From: Streptomyces sp. MJM8645
GTDB taxonomy: Bacteria; Actinomycetota; Actinomycetes; Streptomycetales; Streptomycetaceae
DNA: 64,000 bases
Direction: 5' to 3'
Assembly: GCF_001625365.1 (NCBI RefSeq)
Contig: NZ_LJJF01000002.1
Coordinates: forward strand, 744,001 to 808,000
The first letter of the stretch is position 1. Every line of letters starts with the position of its first letter. The notes beneath the pieces were generated by a model. That model was not told the origin of the DNA. It ran no database searches and saw nothing but the letters and a program-made list of their open reading frames with translations. Position numbers and translations under genes: made by a program. Below are positions 1 to 7,964 of the stretch, in pieces.

Positions 1-47
1 GCGTCGCTCACCGTCTCACCCCGCTGGTGGGAGGGGCGGGCGCCGGT

Positions 48-1748
48 TCACTGGCTGACGGGTGCGCCCGGCCCCATCGGGATGCCGATGGCGTACCACG
101 CGACGAAGAACAGCAGCCAGGCCACCGCCACGATGACCGTGTAGGGGGTCATCAGCGAGATGACGGTGCCGACACCCGCCTGCTTCCGGTACCTCTGGCA
201 CTGCAGGACGATGAACGGCAGGTAGACCATCAGCGGGGTGACGACGTTCGTCGGGGAGTCGCCGACCCGGTAGGCGGCCAGCACGGTCTGCGGCGCGACG
301 CCGAGGCGGATGAACAGGGGAACGAAGATCGGCGCGAAGATCGCCCACTTGGGGATGATCCCGGGGATGATCAGATTGATGACGTAGGTCAGCAGGATGA
401 AGGCGATCAGGAGCCAGATCGCGCCGATGTTCGCGCTCTCCAGCTGGTCGGCGAGCTGCACGGCGACCACCGTGGCGATGTTGCTGTAATTGAAGTACGA
501 GATGAACTGGGCGATGATCAGCAGCAGGAAGATCAGGCCGCCGAGCCCGGCGAAGGTCTTGGTGATCGCGTCCATCGCGGCGGCGCTGCCGCGCAGGGTC
601 TTCGCGCCCGCGCCGAAGGCCAGGCCCATCACCAGGAACGCGATCATGATGATGACGATCAGGCCGTCCATGAACGGCGAGTCCTCGAACAGGCTCCCCG
701 TCTCCGGGTTGCGCAGCGGCGCGCCGGGGATGAACGCGAGCAGCGTGACGGCCACCACGAGCGCGATCAGCGAGAGGCCGGCGTAGCGCAGCCCCCGGGC
801 CTCCGCCGCCGCGTCGACGGAGGGCTCCTCGCCGTCCGCGACGGCGTCGGTGTCCTGCGGCTGCCAAGGGCCCAGGCGGGGTTCGATGATGCGTTCGGTG
901 ATGAAGGTGATGACGATGGTGAGGAACAGGGTGGAGCCGATCGCGAAGTAGTAGTTCGCGGTCAGGTTGAGGGACTGGCCGGGGTTGACGAGCCTGATCG
1001 CCTGGTTGGTGATCTCCGTCATGATGCCGTCGATCGGGGCGATGAGCAGGTTGACGCTGAAGGCCGCGCTGACCCCGCCGAAGGCCGCGGCGATCCCGGC
1101 GAGCGGGTGGCGCCCGGCGCTGATGAAGGCGACCGCTCCCAGCGGGATGAGGACGAGGTATCCGGCGTCGGAGGCGATGCTGGACAGGATGCCGGCGAAG
1201 ACGATGATCGCGGTGAGGGTCTCCGGTGGCGAGATCCTGACCAGGCGTCGGATCAGGGCCGCGATCAGTCCGGCCTCCTCCGCGAGCCCGACGCCGACCA
1301 TGATGACGAGGATGACCGCGACGACGCCGAAGTCGTTGAAGTTGTGCGCCGCGGAGGTGAACAGGAACCGGACGCCGTCGCCGGACAGCAGGCTCTCGAC
1401 CTTCGTCGTCTCGATGACGGTCTCGTAGCGGTGGGTGTACGCCGACTCCGGCGGCAGGTGGGTGCCCGGGTACTCGGTGCCGCCCTCGTGGACCTGCGTG
1501 GCCGGGTAGGGAACGGACTTGACCGTCTCGCTGGTGACGTGGACGTCGAACGCGGACAGGATCGCCGAGAGCACGATCACCAGGACGCACAGCAGCAGGA
1601 AGATGATGGCCGGGTGCGGGACCTTGTTCCCGATCTTCTCGATGGCGTCCAGGACGCGCCCCGACCCGCCGCCGGACTTTCCGTTCCCGGAGGCGGTGGC
1701 GCTCTTGTCCTGCGGGCCGTCGGCCTGGGCGTGGGCGAGGGCGTTCAC
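48..1748 (-). CDS. AbgT-family transporter
   Basis: Inner-membrane carrier of the AbgT family, whose characterised members move p-aminobenzoyl-glutamate or export antimetabolites. The 566-residue protein has a short polar N-terminus rich in Gly/Ser and then a series of about 11-12 hydrophobic segments from about residue 40 to the end, with an extracytoplasmic loop at about 70-120. Length is typical of the family (about 510-560). The ATG start overlaps the stop of the upstream aminopeptidase by 4 bases, so the two are translationally coupled. In enterobacteria AbgT sits with M20 hydrolases (AbgAB); here the partner is an M17 peptidase, which suggests import or export of an aminoacyl compound together with its hydrolysis. 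Family assignment is firm; the substrate is inference. Confidence 0.88.
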   Translation of the reverse strand: MNALAHAQADGPQDKSATASGNGKSGGGSGRVLDAIEKIGNKVPHPAIIFLLLCVLVIVLSAILSAFDVHVTSETVKSVPYPATQVHEGGTEYPGTHLPPESAYTHRYETVIETTKVESLLSGDGVRFLFTSAAHNFNDFGVVAVILVIMVGVGLAEEAGLIAALIRRLVRISPPETLTAIIVFAGILSSIASDAGYLVLIPLGAVAFISAGRHPLAGIAAAFGGVSAAFSVNLLIAPIDGIMTEITNQAIRLVNPGQSLNLTANYYFAIGSTLFLTIVITFITERIIEPRLGPWQPQDTDAVADGEEPSVDAAAEARGLRYAGLSLIALVVAVTLLAFIPGAPLRNPETGSLFEDSPFMDGLIVIIMIAFLVMGLAFGAGAKTLRGSAAAMDAITKTFAGLGGLIFLLLIIAQFISYFNYSNIATVVAVQLADQLESANIGAIWLLIAFILLTYVINLIIPGIIPKWAIFAPIFVPLFIRLGVAPQTVLAAYRVGDSPTNVVTPLMVYLPFIVLQCQRYRKQAGVGTVISLMTPYTVIVAVAWLLFFVAWYAIGIPMGPGAPVSQ

Positions 1749-3334
1749 CGGCCGGCCTCCTCACTGATCGAGCGGGTGGAGTCGGTGCGCGCGGCCGTCG
1801 ACGGAGGGGTGAAGGCCAGCGCGAGCTCGGCGAGCAGGCGTGCGCCGAAACCGGTGCAGCCCTTGGTGCGCCAGCCGCTCGGCTTGTCGTTCTGGGCCGG
1901 CCCGGCGATGTCGATGTGCGCCCAGGGGCGGCCGGCGACGAACTCCTCCAGGAACAGCGCGGCATGGATCGCCCCGCCGTTGGGGCCGCCCATGTTCTTC
2001 AGGTCCGCCACGTCCGAGTCCAGCTCCGGCCGGTAACGCCGCGACAGCGGCAGCTGCCAGGCCGGCTCGCCGGTGCGGGCGGCGGCGTCCAGGACCTGGT
2101 CGACCAGCGGCTGGGCGTTGCCGAACACGCCCGCGGTCTCGGCGCCGAGCGCCCGCAGACACGCGCCGGTCAGGGTGGCGATGTCCACGATCGCGTCCCC
2201 CGGCTCCTCGCCGGCCAGGACCAGCGCGTCCGCCATGACCAGGCGGCCCTCCGCGTCGGCGTTGACCACCTCCACGCTCGTACCGCCGCGCATCCACAGC
2301 ACGTCGCCCAGCTTGAGCGCCGAACCCGAGGGCATGTTGTCCGTGCACATCAGGTAGCCCGTCACGGCCGTCCGGCAGCCGAGCCCGGCCAGGACGCACA
2401 GGGCCGCCAGGATCGCGCCGGCACCGGACATGTCGTTCTTCATCGTCGCGTGCACGGCGTCGGCGGGCTTGAGGCTGATGCCGCCGGAGTCGTACGTGAT
2501 GCCCTTGCCCACCAGGGCCAGCCGGGGCGTCCCGTCACCGGCGCCGGAGGGCAGGTAGGTGATCTTGATCATGCGGGCTTCGTCCACGCCGCCCCGGTTC
2601 ACGCCCAGCAGGCCGCCGCAGCCCAACTCCTCCAGCTCCCGCTGCCCGAACACCTCCACCTTCAGACCGCACTGCGCACCGAGCCGCACCGCGACCTCGG
2701 CCAGGTCCGGCGCGGTCAGCAGGCTGGGCGGCGCGCTGGCCAGGTCCCGGGCCAGCATCGTCGCGCGGGCCAGCCACACCCCGCGTTCGACGCCCCGCTC
2801 GACGGCCTCGCGCGAGCCCGAACCCGAGTCCGAACCCGAACCCGCCACGACCGTGACGGCCTCCAGCGCCGTGCCGGACGGCTCGCGCTTGAGCGGATCG
2901 AAGCCGTAACGGGCCAGCAGCACCCCCTCCACCAACGCCTGCGCCGCCTCCGCCGGCGTCGCACCCGCCCCGGACGGCACCACGACGGCCAGCCGCGAAC
3001 GGCCCGGCACCGCGAGCGCCACGGCCGCCCCGGCGTCCCTCAGCACATCCGGACCTGCCGCACCCTCCGGCCCCGTCCCATAGAGCACGACGTCCGGCCC
3101 GTCCTCCCGGGGCACCAGCAGCACCCGGCCCGCCGCCCCCGTCATACCGGCGGCCTCCACGGCCCCCGGGCCCAGCCCGATCCACGCCGGCACCGCCACC
3201 GCCCCTTGGACCACCGGCAGCCCCACCGCCTCCGGATCCCGCACCGCCTCCGGATCCCGGTCCGGGACGACGTCAACCCTCGGAACGCGGCTCCACGAAG
3301 GAATGAGATCGAGGGCTGCCTTGCTCTGCGCCAC
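1745..3334 (-). CDS. M17 leucyl aminopeptidase
   Basis: Cytosolic two-metal aminopeptidase that removes N-terminal residues from peptides. The C-terminal catalytic half carries the family hallmarks: the metal-binding stretch with VGKGITYDSGG, the KNDMSGAG segment, and NADAEGRL at about residues 355-362 (family consensus NTDAEGRL), followed by DIATLTGA. The first about 170 residues are the less conserved N-terminal domain. I start it at a GTG preceded by GAGGAG at 6 bases rather than at upstream codons, giving 529 residues, close to the usual 500. It is the first gene of a two-gene operon with the AbgT transporter, overlapping it by 4 bases. The gene symbol (pepA-like) is left open because paralogues are common. 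Confidence 0.88.
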   Translation of the reverse strand: MAQSKAALDLIPSWSRVPRVDVVPDRDPEAVRDPEAVGLPVVQGAVAVPAWIGLGPGAVEAAGMTGAAGRVLLVPREDGPDVVLYGTGPEGAAGPDVLRDAGAAVALAVPGRSRLAVVVPSGAGATPAEAAQALVEGVLLARYGFDPLKREPSGTALEAVTVVAGSGSDSGSGSREAVERGVERGVWLARATMLARDLASAPPSLLTAPDLAEVAVRLGAQCGLKVEVFGQRELEELGCGGLLGVNRGGVDEARMIKITYLPSGAGDGTPRLALVGKGITYDSGGISLKPADAVHATMKNDMSGAGAILAALCVLAGLGCRTAVTGYLMCTDNMPSGSALKLGDVLWMRGGTSVEVVNADAEGRLVMADALVLAGEEPGDAIVDIATLTGACLRALGAETAGVFGNAQPLVDQVLDAAARTGEPAWQLPLSRRYRPELDSDVADLKNMGGPNGGAIHAALFLEEFVAGRPWAHIDIAGPAQNDKPSGWRTKGCTGFGARLLAELALAFTPPSTAARTDSTRSISEEAGR

Positions 3335-3524
3335 TGTGCTCTCCTCTACAGGGGGCGGCGGTCCAGAGGCCGCCGGTCCCAGCAGCCGCTCCCCAGTAAG
3401 ACGCACGGTCAAGGCGCTTCCAGGACACGCCACGCGCTGTGCCCCCCAAACGCACGAACGCCCGGCGCCCCGGCTCAGGCGCCGGCCTGCCGGCGCACCC
3501 AGACCCCGATGAGCCGGCTCGGCG

Positions 3525-3790
3525 TCAGAGGAGGTCGCGCCGGGTCAGGACCGCGCGCTCGCTCTCGGCGGGGTCGAGGACGGCCAGGAACGCGGCGGCG
3601 ACCGGGCCCGGGTCCGGGCCCTCGCCCACCGCGACGCGGGCGGCGCTCTCCCACACTCCGGGTTGGCGGTCGGGCGCAGCAGCAGCTGGAATTCGGGGAG
3701 CCTTCCGACGGTGTGCCGCAGCTCGTACGAACGAACCTGGCCAGCAATGTCGTGGTCGTCGATCTCTAGGTGAGCGGTCGAGCCGCCAGG
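3525..3790 (-). pseudogene. phage-type protein fragment, frameshifted
   Basis: Minus-strand reading frames here look like remains of a small protein. One frame reads STAHLEIDDHDIAGQVRSY, then GRLPEFQLLLRPTANP; the pattern 'E-I-D-G-x-D-I ... V-R ... LPEL x L x L' is one I associate with short actinophage-type hypothetical proteins. The reading then has to change frame to continue to VAAAFLAVLDPAESERA and a TGA stop. No start codon or Shine-Dalgarno supports an intact gene. The family link is from memory and weak; that it is broken coding sequence rather than intergenic DNA is the more secure part. Confidence 0.35.
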
Positions 3791-3887
3791 ATGCGGACAT
3801 GCCGCTGCTCAAGGGGTTGGCGGAGGTCATGGTCACGAGCGTAGGAGCCGCGAATGACCTGGGATCCGCGCCACAGGTCCGCCACCG

Positions 3888-3935
3888 CAGCAAGGTGCGG
3901 GGGCGAGACCTTGGTCTCGCCCCCGCACCTTGCTG
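3888..3935. terminator. strong bidirectional hairpin terminator
   Basis: A perfect inverted repeat with 23-base arms around a 2-base centre (arm sequence CAGCAAGGTGCGGGGGCGAG and onward). It lies about 60 bases beyond the stop of the minus-strand protease gene ending at 3996 and would terminate that transcript. The symmetry makes it usable from either strand. Confidence 0.85.
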
Positions 3936-3995
3936 TTGCAACCCGTCACCGGAGAGCTCGCGGCACCGGGGTACCGCTTCAGGAGCGGTTTGTTC

Positions 3996-4847
3996 TCACG
4001 GGTTGTCTGTCCTCAGGACCCACCCCATGTCGGCGAGCGTCTGGGAAATGGGGACGTACCACATTCCGTTGAAGCACCACGGCGTTCGAGTTCCACCGTC
4101 AGAGGTCGCTCGGCCGCCGCAGTTGGTCTCCTTCTCAAGCGACGTGATGGTTCCGCGGGCCTGGAGCTTGCCTCCGCCAAGTTCCGTGACGACAGGTCCG
4201 CCGCTGTCTCCGTTGGCGGCGGCAATGTCGTTCGGGTCCGTCTGAACGACCTGGTCAGCGAACTTGCGCCAGACTTTGTTAGGCCCTTGAATCTGCCGAT
4301 CGACCTGCAGAACACGAAGACCGCAGTGCGCCCCCGAGTTGGCGGCGGAGTGGCAGACGTAGTCGCCTACGTTGTTGCCGCCGGAACCGGAGACCTGAAG
4401 GGCATAACCGCTGCTCTCGTTCCACGGGCCGCCATAGACGTATCCGCCCGAGTGCTGGCTGTCGCGCGGGACGATACCGATCGTGTCATCGGCGGCGTTT
4501 CCGTCACCCTCGTTGACCCCTGGGTCGACCTCGACTTCGGAAAATCCCGGGATCCGATCCCGGTTCTGTTCCTCTTGCCCTCCGGTGATACGGTCGACGA
4601 CCTTGTCCAGGACCTCCTGTTTCTTCATGAGCTCGATGACCTCCGGCTTGGCGGCCCCCAGCAGCGCAGCTGCACCGGTGGCGCTGGCCGGCAACTTCTT
4701 CTTGGGTGCGTTGCCTGGTTGAGCCGACGGTGTGGTGAGGGCGCCATCCCCCGATATGGCGATAGCCGGAGCAATTGCGGACACCGACGCCAGTAGGGCA
4801 GTGGCTAGAATTATCCACTTCCGACCGGAGCTGCTTTTTTGAACCAT
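3996..4847 (-). CDS. secreted chymotrypsin-fold serine protease, catalytic His region missing
   Basis: 283 residues. A signal peptide is clear (KSSSGRKW then a hydrophobic run, AIA at about 28-30). The nucleophile motif GDSGGPV is at 213-219, and the preceding GGNNVGDYVC and HCGLRV segments fit the C-terminal half of S1 peptidases common in streptomycetes. The TAGHC-type segment with the catalytic histidine is absent: the N-terminal propeptide-like region (to about residue 112, VEVDPGVN) runs straight into the late part of the domain. Family members of this type are usually about 400 residues, so 100 or more residues appear to have been lost in frame. The start ATG has GGGGGGA upstream. It is probably catalytically dead but still exported; the alternative is that an unrecognised residue substitutes. 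Confidence 0.75.
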   Translation of the reverse strand: MVQKSSSGRKWIILATALLASVSAIAPAIAISGDGALTTPSAQPGNAPKKKLPASATGAAALLGAAKPEVIELMKKQEVLDKVVDRITGGQEEQNRDRIPGFSEVEVDPGVNEGDGNAADDTIGIVPRDSQHSGGYVYGGPWNESSGYALQVSGSGGNNVGDYVCHSAANSGAHCGLRVLQVDRQIQGPNKVWRKFADQVVQTDPNDIAAANGDSGGPVVTELGGGKLQARGTITSLEKETNCGGRATSDGGTRTPWCFNGMWYVPISQTLADMGWVLRTDNP

Positions 4848-5119
4848 TCGGTTCCCCCCGAATTGGATTCAATCAGAGCCTTCGTGGGCCACGTTGCACC
4901 CAGCACGGTAGCGCCAAGCCAACGCCCCGCACACCGCAAATAAAAGCCCCAGAAGCATCCTTGCGAGACCTTTCCGGGCACAACCGTCACGGCTTTGCCA
5001 TTTCTCGGCAATTGAACGGCACATCTTTGAACGATTTTCCCAGTAAGTTCCGCTTCCCATCTCGCTTGACTTCGCGCGCGCCATGCCGCAAGCATGGCCG
5101 CGACCGCCGGGGAGGGCTC

Positions 5120-5890
5120 GTGACGCAAGGTACCGTCCGTCAGATATCAAAGCGCGGACGACGGAATCGCTTGACCGCCGTGGCTGCCATAGCCATTCTC
5201 GGTGGCGGCTTCGCGATCAACGCATGGGTGAACCGGGGCCCGGAAACCAAGGTCCACGAAGGCCCCGTGACCGGCCAGCTGCTGCTGCTCAGCTCCGACA
5301 GCCAGACCCTGACACTCAGCATCGGCTGGAGTTGTGAGAAGCAACCCGAGCTCGTGGCCCGCGAGACGGCCGAGACAGTAAAGGTCTCCCTGCGGCACAC
5401 TGTCGCCCAGGGGTCCTGCGACCCAGGTGGCATCGGACAGATCACAACCCACCTGAACAAACCGCTCGGGACCAGGGCGCTGAACGACCCCGCAGGCAAG
5501 CCCGTCATCCACTTCGACGAGCGCAACCTTCTCCGGCCCGCGTTCCTGCCGGAGAACTACTACCCCTACCCCGCAGGCAGGATGGTCCAGTTGCCCGGCC
5601 TGGCCCCGCTCCCGACCGACACCCCCGCCTGGGCAAGCGGGTACCGGCTGGGAACGGGGCCCGAAGCGGGGTCCCTGATCATCAGCCAGACTCTCCGGAA
5701 CAGCACGCCACCAGCCGGCCGGGCCACCAGCGTCAAGGGCCACCCCGCGACCATCACACAACCGGATTCTCATAGCGGACCCCGGTCGCTGACATGGTCT
5801 GACGGGACCTACACCTTCGCCGTCACCACCGGCGGCCCCCCACGACTCTCGGACGAGGAACTCATCCGCGTCGCAGAGAGCCTCGGGTAG
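5120..5890 (+). CDS. membrane-anchored hypothetical protein
   Basis: Not recognised as a known family. I choose the GTG start preceded by GGGGAGGG; the longer upstream frame overlaps the divergent protease and has poor codon bias. The 256-residue product has a basic N-terminus (KRGRRNR), one transmembrane segment at about 17-33 (AVAAIAILGGGFAINA), and an extracytoplasmic remainder with two cysteines (in WSCEKQ and GSCDPGG) that could form a disulfide. The C-terminal part ends in a helix-like LSDEELIRVAESLG. A hairpin terminator follows at 5911-5940. It is divergent from the protease-like gene. Role unknown. Confidence 0.6.
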   Translation: MTQGTVRQISKRGRRNRLTAVAAIAILGGGFAINAWVNRGPETKVHEGPVTGQLLLLSSDSQTLTLSIGWSCEKQPELVARETAETVKVSLRHTVAQGSCDPGGIGQITTHLNKPLGTRALNDPAGKPVIHFDERNLLRPAFLPENYYPYPAGRMVQLPGLAPLPTDTPAWASGYRLGTGPEAGSLIISQTLRNSTPPAGRATSVKGHPATITQPDSHSGPRSLTWSDGTYTFAVTTGGPPRLSDEELIRVAESLG

Positions 5891-5910
5891 CCGACACCAC
5901 GACAAAGTCC

Positions 5911-5940
5911 GGTGGGGCCGTTCTGTGAACCGGCCCCACC
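5911..5940. terminator. hairpin terminator
   Basis: GGTGGGGCCG at 5911-5920 pairs perfectly with CGGCCCCACC at 5931-5940 around a 10-base loop, 20 bases after the stop of the membrane-anchored protein gene. Confidence 0.7.
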
Positions 5941-5966
5941 AGAACCGGAGACCGCACCTGCTCCGG

Positions 5967-6165
5967 TCAGGGCAGAGCGACCTCGTCGAGGCGGGCGATC
6001 CGCGCGACTTCCACGGTGCCGGCCTCACCCGGGTCGAGGACCTGCCAGGTCCGGCCGACCGTGCCGGCCGTCGGGTTCTTCGCGGCGATGAGGGTCACCA
6101 GGTCGCCGCGCTGCGGGAGCGACGCGGACAGCGGGGTGGCGAGCCCGCACCAAGAGGCGTTGTCC
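5967..6165 (-). pseudogene. C-terminal fragment of a phage-like protein
   Basis: An open frame of about 65 codons on the minus strand ends in TGA and reads SASLPQRGDLVTLIAAKNP, then GRTWQVLDPGEAGTVEVARI. The pattern 'RGDLVT... VGRTWQV ... EVARI' is reminiscent of the C-terminus of tail-associated actinophage proteins (DUF6093-like), recalled from memory. No N-terminal part, start codon or ribosome site is present. With the fragment at 3525-3790 and the tRNA scar at 6319-6363 it suggests a decayed integrated element. Confidence 0.35.
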
Positions 6166-6318
6166 TCCAGCCACCGGCTTCCGCGTTCCCATCCGGGTGA
6201 ACTTTGGCGGGGCAGCCCGGTCCGGGCGCACCCAGTGCCCTAGATTTCCGATCGCACAATGAGGACGTTTCACAGGCCACAGGGACCTGTGTGAAGGACA
6301 GCCGCGCTGACCGAGTGC

Positions 6319-6363
6319 GGGGCGGGTGGGACTCGAATCCCACGACCAAGGGATTATGAGTCT
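6319..6363 (-). pseudogene. tRNA(CAU) 3'-half fragment
   Basis: On the minus strand the sequence reads ACTCATAATCCCTTGG (CAU anticodon loop and 3' anticodon-stem strand), a variable loop GGTC, and a T-arm GTGGGATTCGAGTCCCAC, then CCGCCC. No D-arm or 5' acceptor strand follows upstream, and the T-loop has one extra base compared with GTGGG-TTCGAGT-CCCAC. It therefore cannot be a working tRNA. tRNA 3' ends are usual attachment sites for actinomycete integrative elements, so this is best read as an att scar. It lies only 6 bases upstream of the methyltransferase start. Confidence 0.6.
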
Positions 6364-6369
6364 GTAGCC

Positions 6370-7194
6370 GTGACCGATCGCAGCTCAGAGGACGATCAGT
6401 CGAAGCCGAGCATCGCCCGGGTCTACGACTATCTGCTCGGCGGCAAGGACAACTACGCCGTCGACCGCGAGATCGGCGACTTCTTCATCAAGGACCTGCC
6501 CGGCTCGCAGGCGGTGGCCTTCGCCAATCGCCGGGCCCTCGTTCGCGCCGTGGCGGCCATGGCCCGTGACGGCATCTCCCAGTTCGTCGACATGGGCAGC
6601 GGCCTGCCGACCGCCGACAACGTGCACCAGGTCGCCCAGCGGCACCGTGCGGACGCGCGCGTCGTCTACGTCGACCACGACCCGGTCGTGGTCGCCCACA
6701 GCCGGGCCCTGCTGACCGCCGACGACCGCACCGCCGTGATCCGGGCGGACCTGTGCGAGCCGGAGGAGCTCTACCACGACCCCGGCCTACAGGAGTTGAT
6801 CGACTTCGACGAGCCGGTGGGCGTCGTCTTCAGCGCCGTACTGCACCACCTCACCGATGCCGAACGCCCCGCCGAGCTCGCGCGCTGGTGGGTGGACCGG
6901 GTGCCGTCGGACAGCCAGGTCTACATCTCCCACTTCCGCTCCGGCGGGAACGAGGAGACCCGGCTCCTGGAGCAGAAGCTGCAGAGCAGCTTCGGCCGGG
7001 GCCAGTGGCGCACCGACGAGGAGATCACCGGCCTGTTCGACGGTCTTGAGCTCCTCGAACCGGGCCTGGTCCCCTGCTCCCTGTGGCGGCCGGACCCCGC
7101 GCCGGACGACGACGCCGCCGGAAACGGCGTGGACAGGCCCGCTCTGACGGTGTGGGAACAGCTGATCTCCTGCGCACTGGCCCGCAAGCCGTAG
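6370..7194 (+). CDS. SAM-dependent methyltransferase, DUF574/Methyltransf_19 family
   Basis: 274 residues matching the actinobacterial DUF574 family, abundant in streptomycetes and of largely unknown substrate. Visible landmarks: RVYDYLLGGKDNY at about 17-29, the SAM-binding FVDMGSGLPT near 77, VVYVDHDPVVVAHS near 98-111, and AVLHHL near 155-160. The start is GTG six bases downstream of the tRNA fragment. No clear Shine-Dalgarno is present, so the start is less certain than the family. No enzymatic partner lies next to it. Confidence 0.85.
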   Translation: MTDRSSEDDQSKPSIARVYDYLLGGKDNYAVDREIGDFFIKDLPGSQAVAFANRRALVRAVAAMARDGISQFVDMGSGLPTADNVHQVAQRHRADARVVYVDHDPVVVAHSRALLTADDRTAVIRADLCEPEELYHDPGLQELIDFDEPVGVVFSAVLHHLTDAERPAELARWWVDRVPSDSQVYISHFRSGGNEETRLLEQKLQSSFGRGQWRTDEEITGLFDGLELLEPGLVPCSLWRPDPAPDDDAAGNGVDRPALTVWEQLISCALARKP

Positions 7195-7240
7195 CCGACT
7201 CGGACCGGGAGTGTCAGTGGCGTGCTGTTGAGTGTGCGCC

Positions 7241-7912
7241 ATGACTGTTCACCACCTGCTGGCCGCCCTGCCCGGGCCCGACGAGCTGCGCGCCCGCTGC
7301 CGGGCGCTGGCGCTGCTGGACTCGATCGTCTCCGTCCCCTACGCACCCGACCACTCGTACGTGGCCGGGTGGCGTCCGGGCGTCGATCTGGCGTGCATGG
7401 ACAACGGTTCCGGTGACCAGTACGCGATCGTCTTCGACCCGGCCGGGGTGTTCCTCTACGGATTCGACCACGAGAGCGACGCCACCCCGTGGCGGGAGGA
7501 GGACCGCGCGCACTGGCCCGGCCTGCTCGACGGCCTGCCCGGCTCGCTCGCGCACTACGCGCAGGCGCCGGAGTTCCAGCTCGAAGGCTTCTTCGACGCG
7601 ACCGTGTGCGCCTGGCGCGAGACGGGCGGCGCCGACTGGCGGTGCGGGCCGGTCGAGTTCGCCGACGACGAGACGGACGGCGCCGACTGGCTGTTCGACC
7701 TGCTCACCGCCGCCGACGGTACGGAGGCGTTCGTGGGCTACGCCGAGGACTATCACGAGCGGTCCGTCGACCGGGAGGCGGTGGCGGCCGTGCTGGCAGC
7801 CGCCCCGCTCGATCGCCGGACGGTTTCCGCGCTCTCGCCCACCGCGAACTTCGACACCGTCACCGCGTTGGCCCGCGCGCTGGGTTACCGCACTGTTCGG
7901 GAGGACAGCTGA
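7241..7912 (+). CDS. conserved hypothetical protein
   Basis: 223 residues, acidic and rich in Trp, with no signal peptide or membrane segment. Good third-position GC across the frame supports a real gene. Segments such as MDNGSGDQYAIVFDP, FLYGFDHES and GFFDATVCAW resemble actinobacterial cytosolic hypothetical proteins, but I cannot name a family. ATG at 7241 is preferred over the in-frame GTG 9 bases earlier. The gene converges on the P450 gene with a short hairpin between them. Function unknown. Confidence 0.65.
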   Translation: MTVHHLLAALPGPDELRARCRALALLDSIVSVPYAPDHSYVAGWRPGVDLACMDNGSGDQYAIVFDPAGVFLYGFDHESDATPWREEDRAHWPGLLDGLPGSLAHYAQAPEFQLEGFFDATVCAWRETGGADWRCGPVEFADDETDGADWLFDLLTAADGTEAFVGYAEDYHERSVDREAVAAVLAAAPLDRRTVSALSPTANFDTVTALARALGYRTVREDS

Positions 7913-7917
7913 GAAGT

Positions 7918-7946
7918 CGCCGGTCAGCGAGGTCGCACGACCGGCG
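7918..7946. terminator. short hairpin between convergent genes
   Basis: CGCCGGTC and GACCGGCG form an 8-base-pair stem with a 13-base loop in the 52-base gap between the hypothetical gene and the P450 gene. It may end both transcripts; weaker than the other terminators here. Confidence 0.45.
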
Positions 7947-7964
7947 TGATCCGAAAGAGAGCCC

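Noticed and set aside
16..2036. Very long open frames on the opposite strand of the AbgT and aminopeptidase genes
   Set aside because: Arg/Gly/Pro- or Asp/Glu-rich products without family features, as expected for shadow frames in GC-rich DNA.
6319..6363. A functional tRNA gene
   Set aside because: Only the anticodon loop and the 3' half are present, and the T-arm has an extra base.
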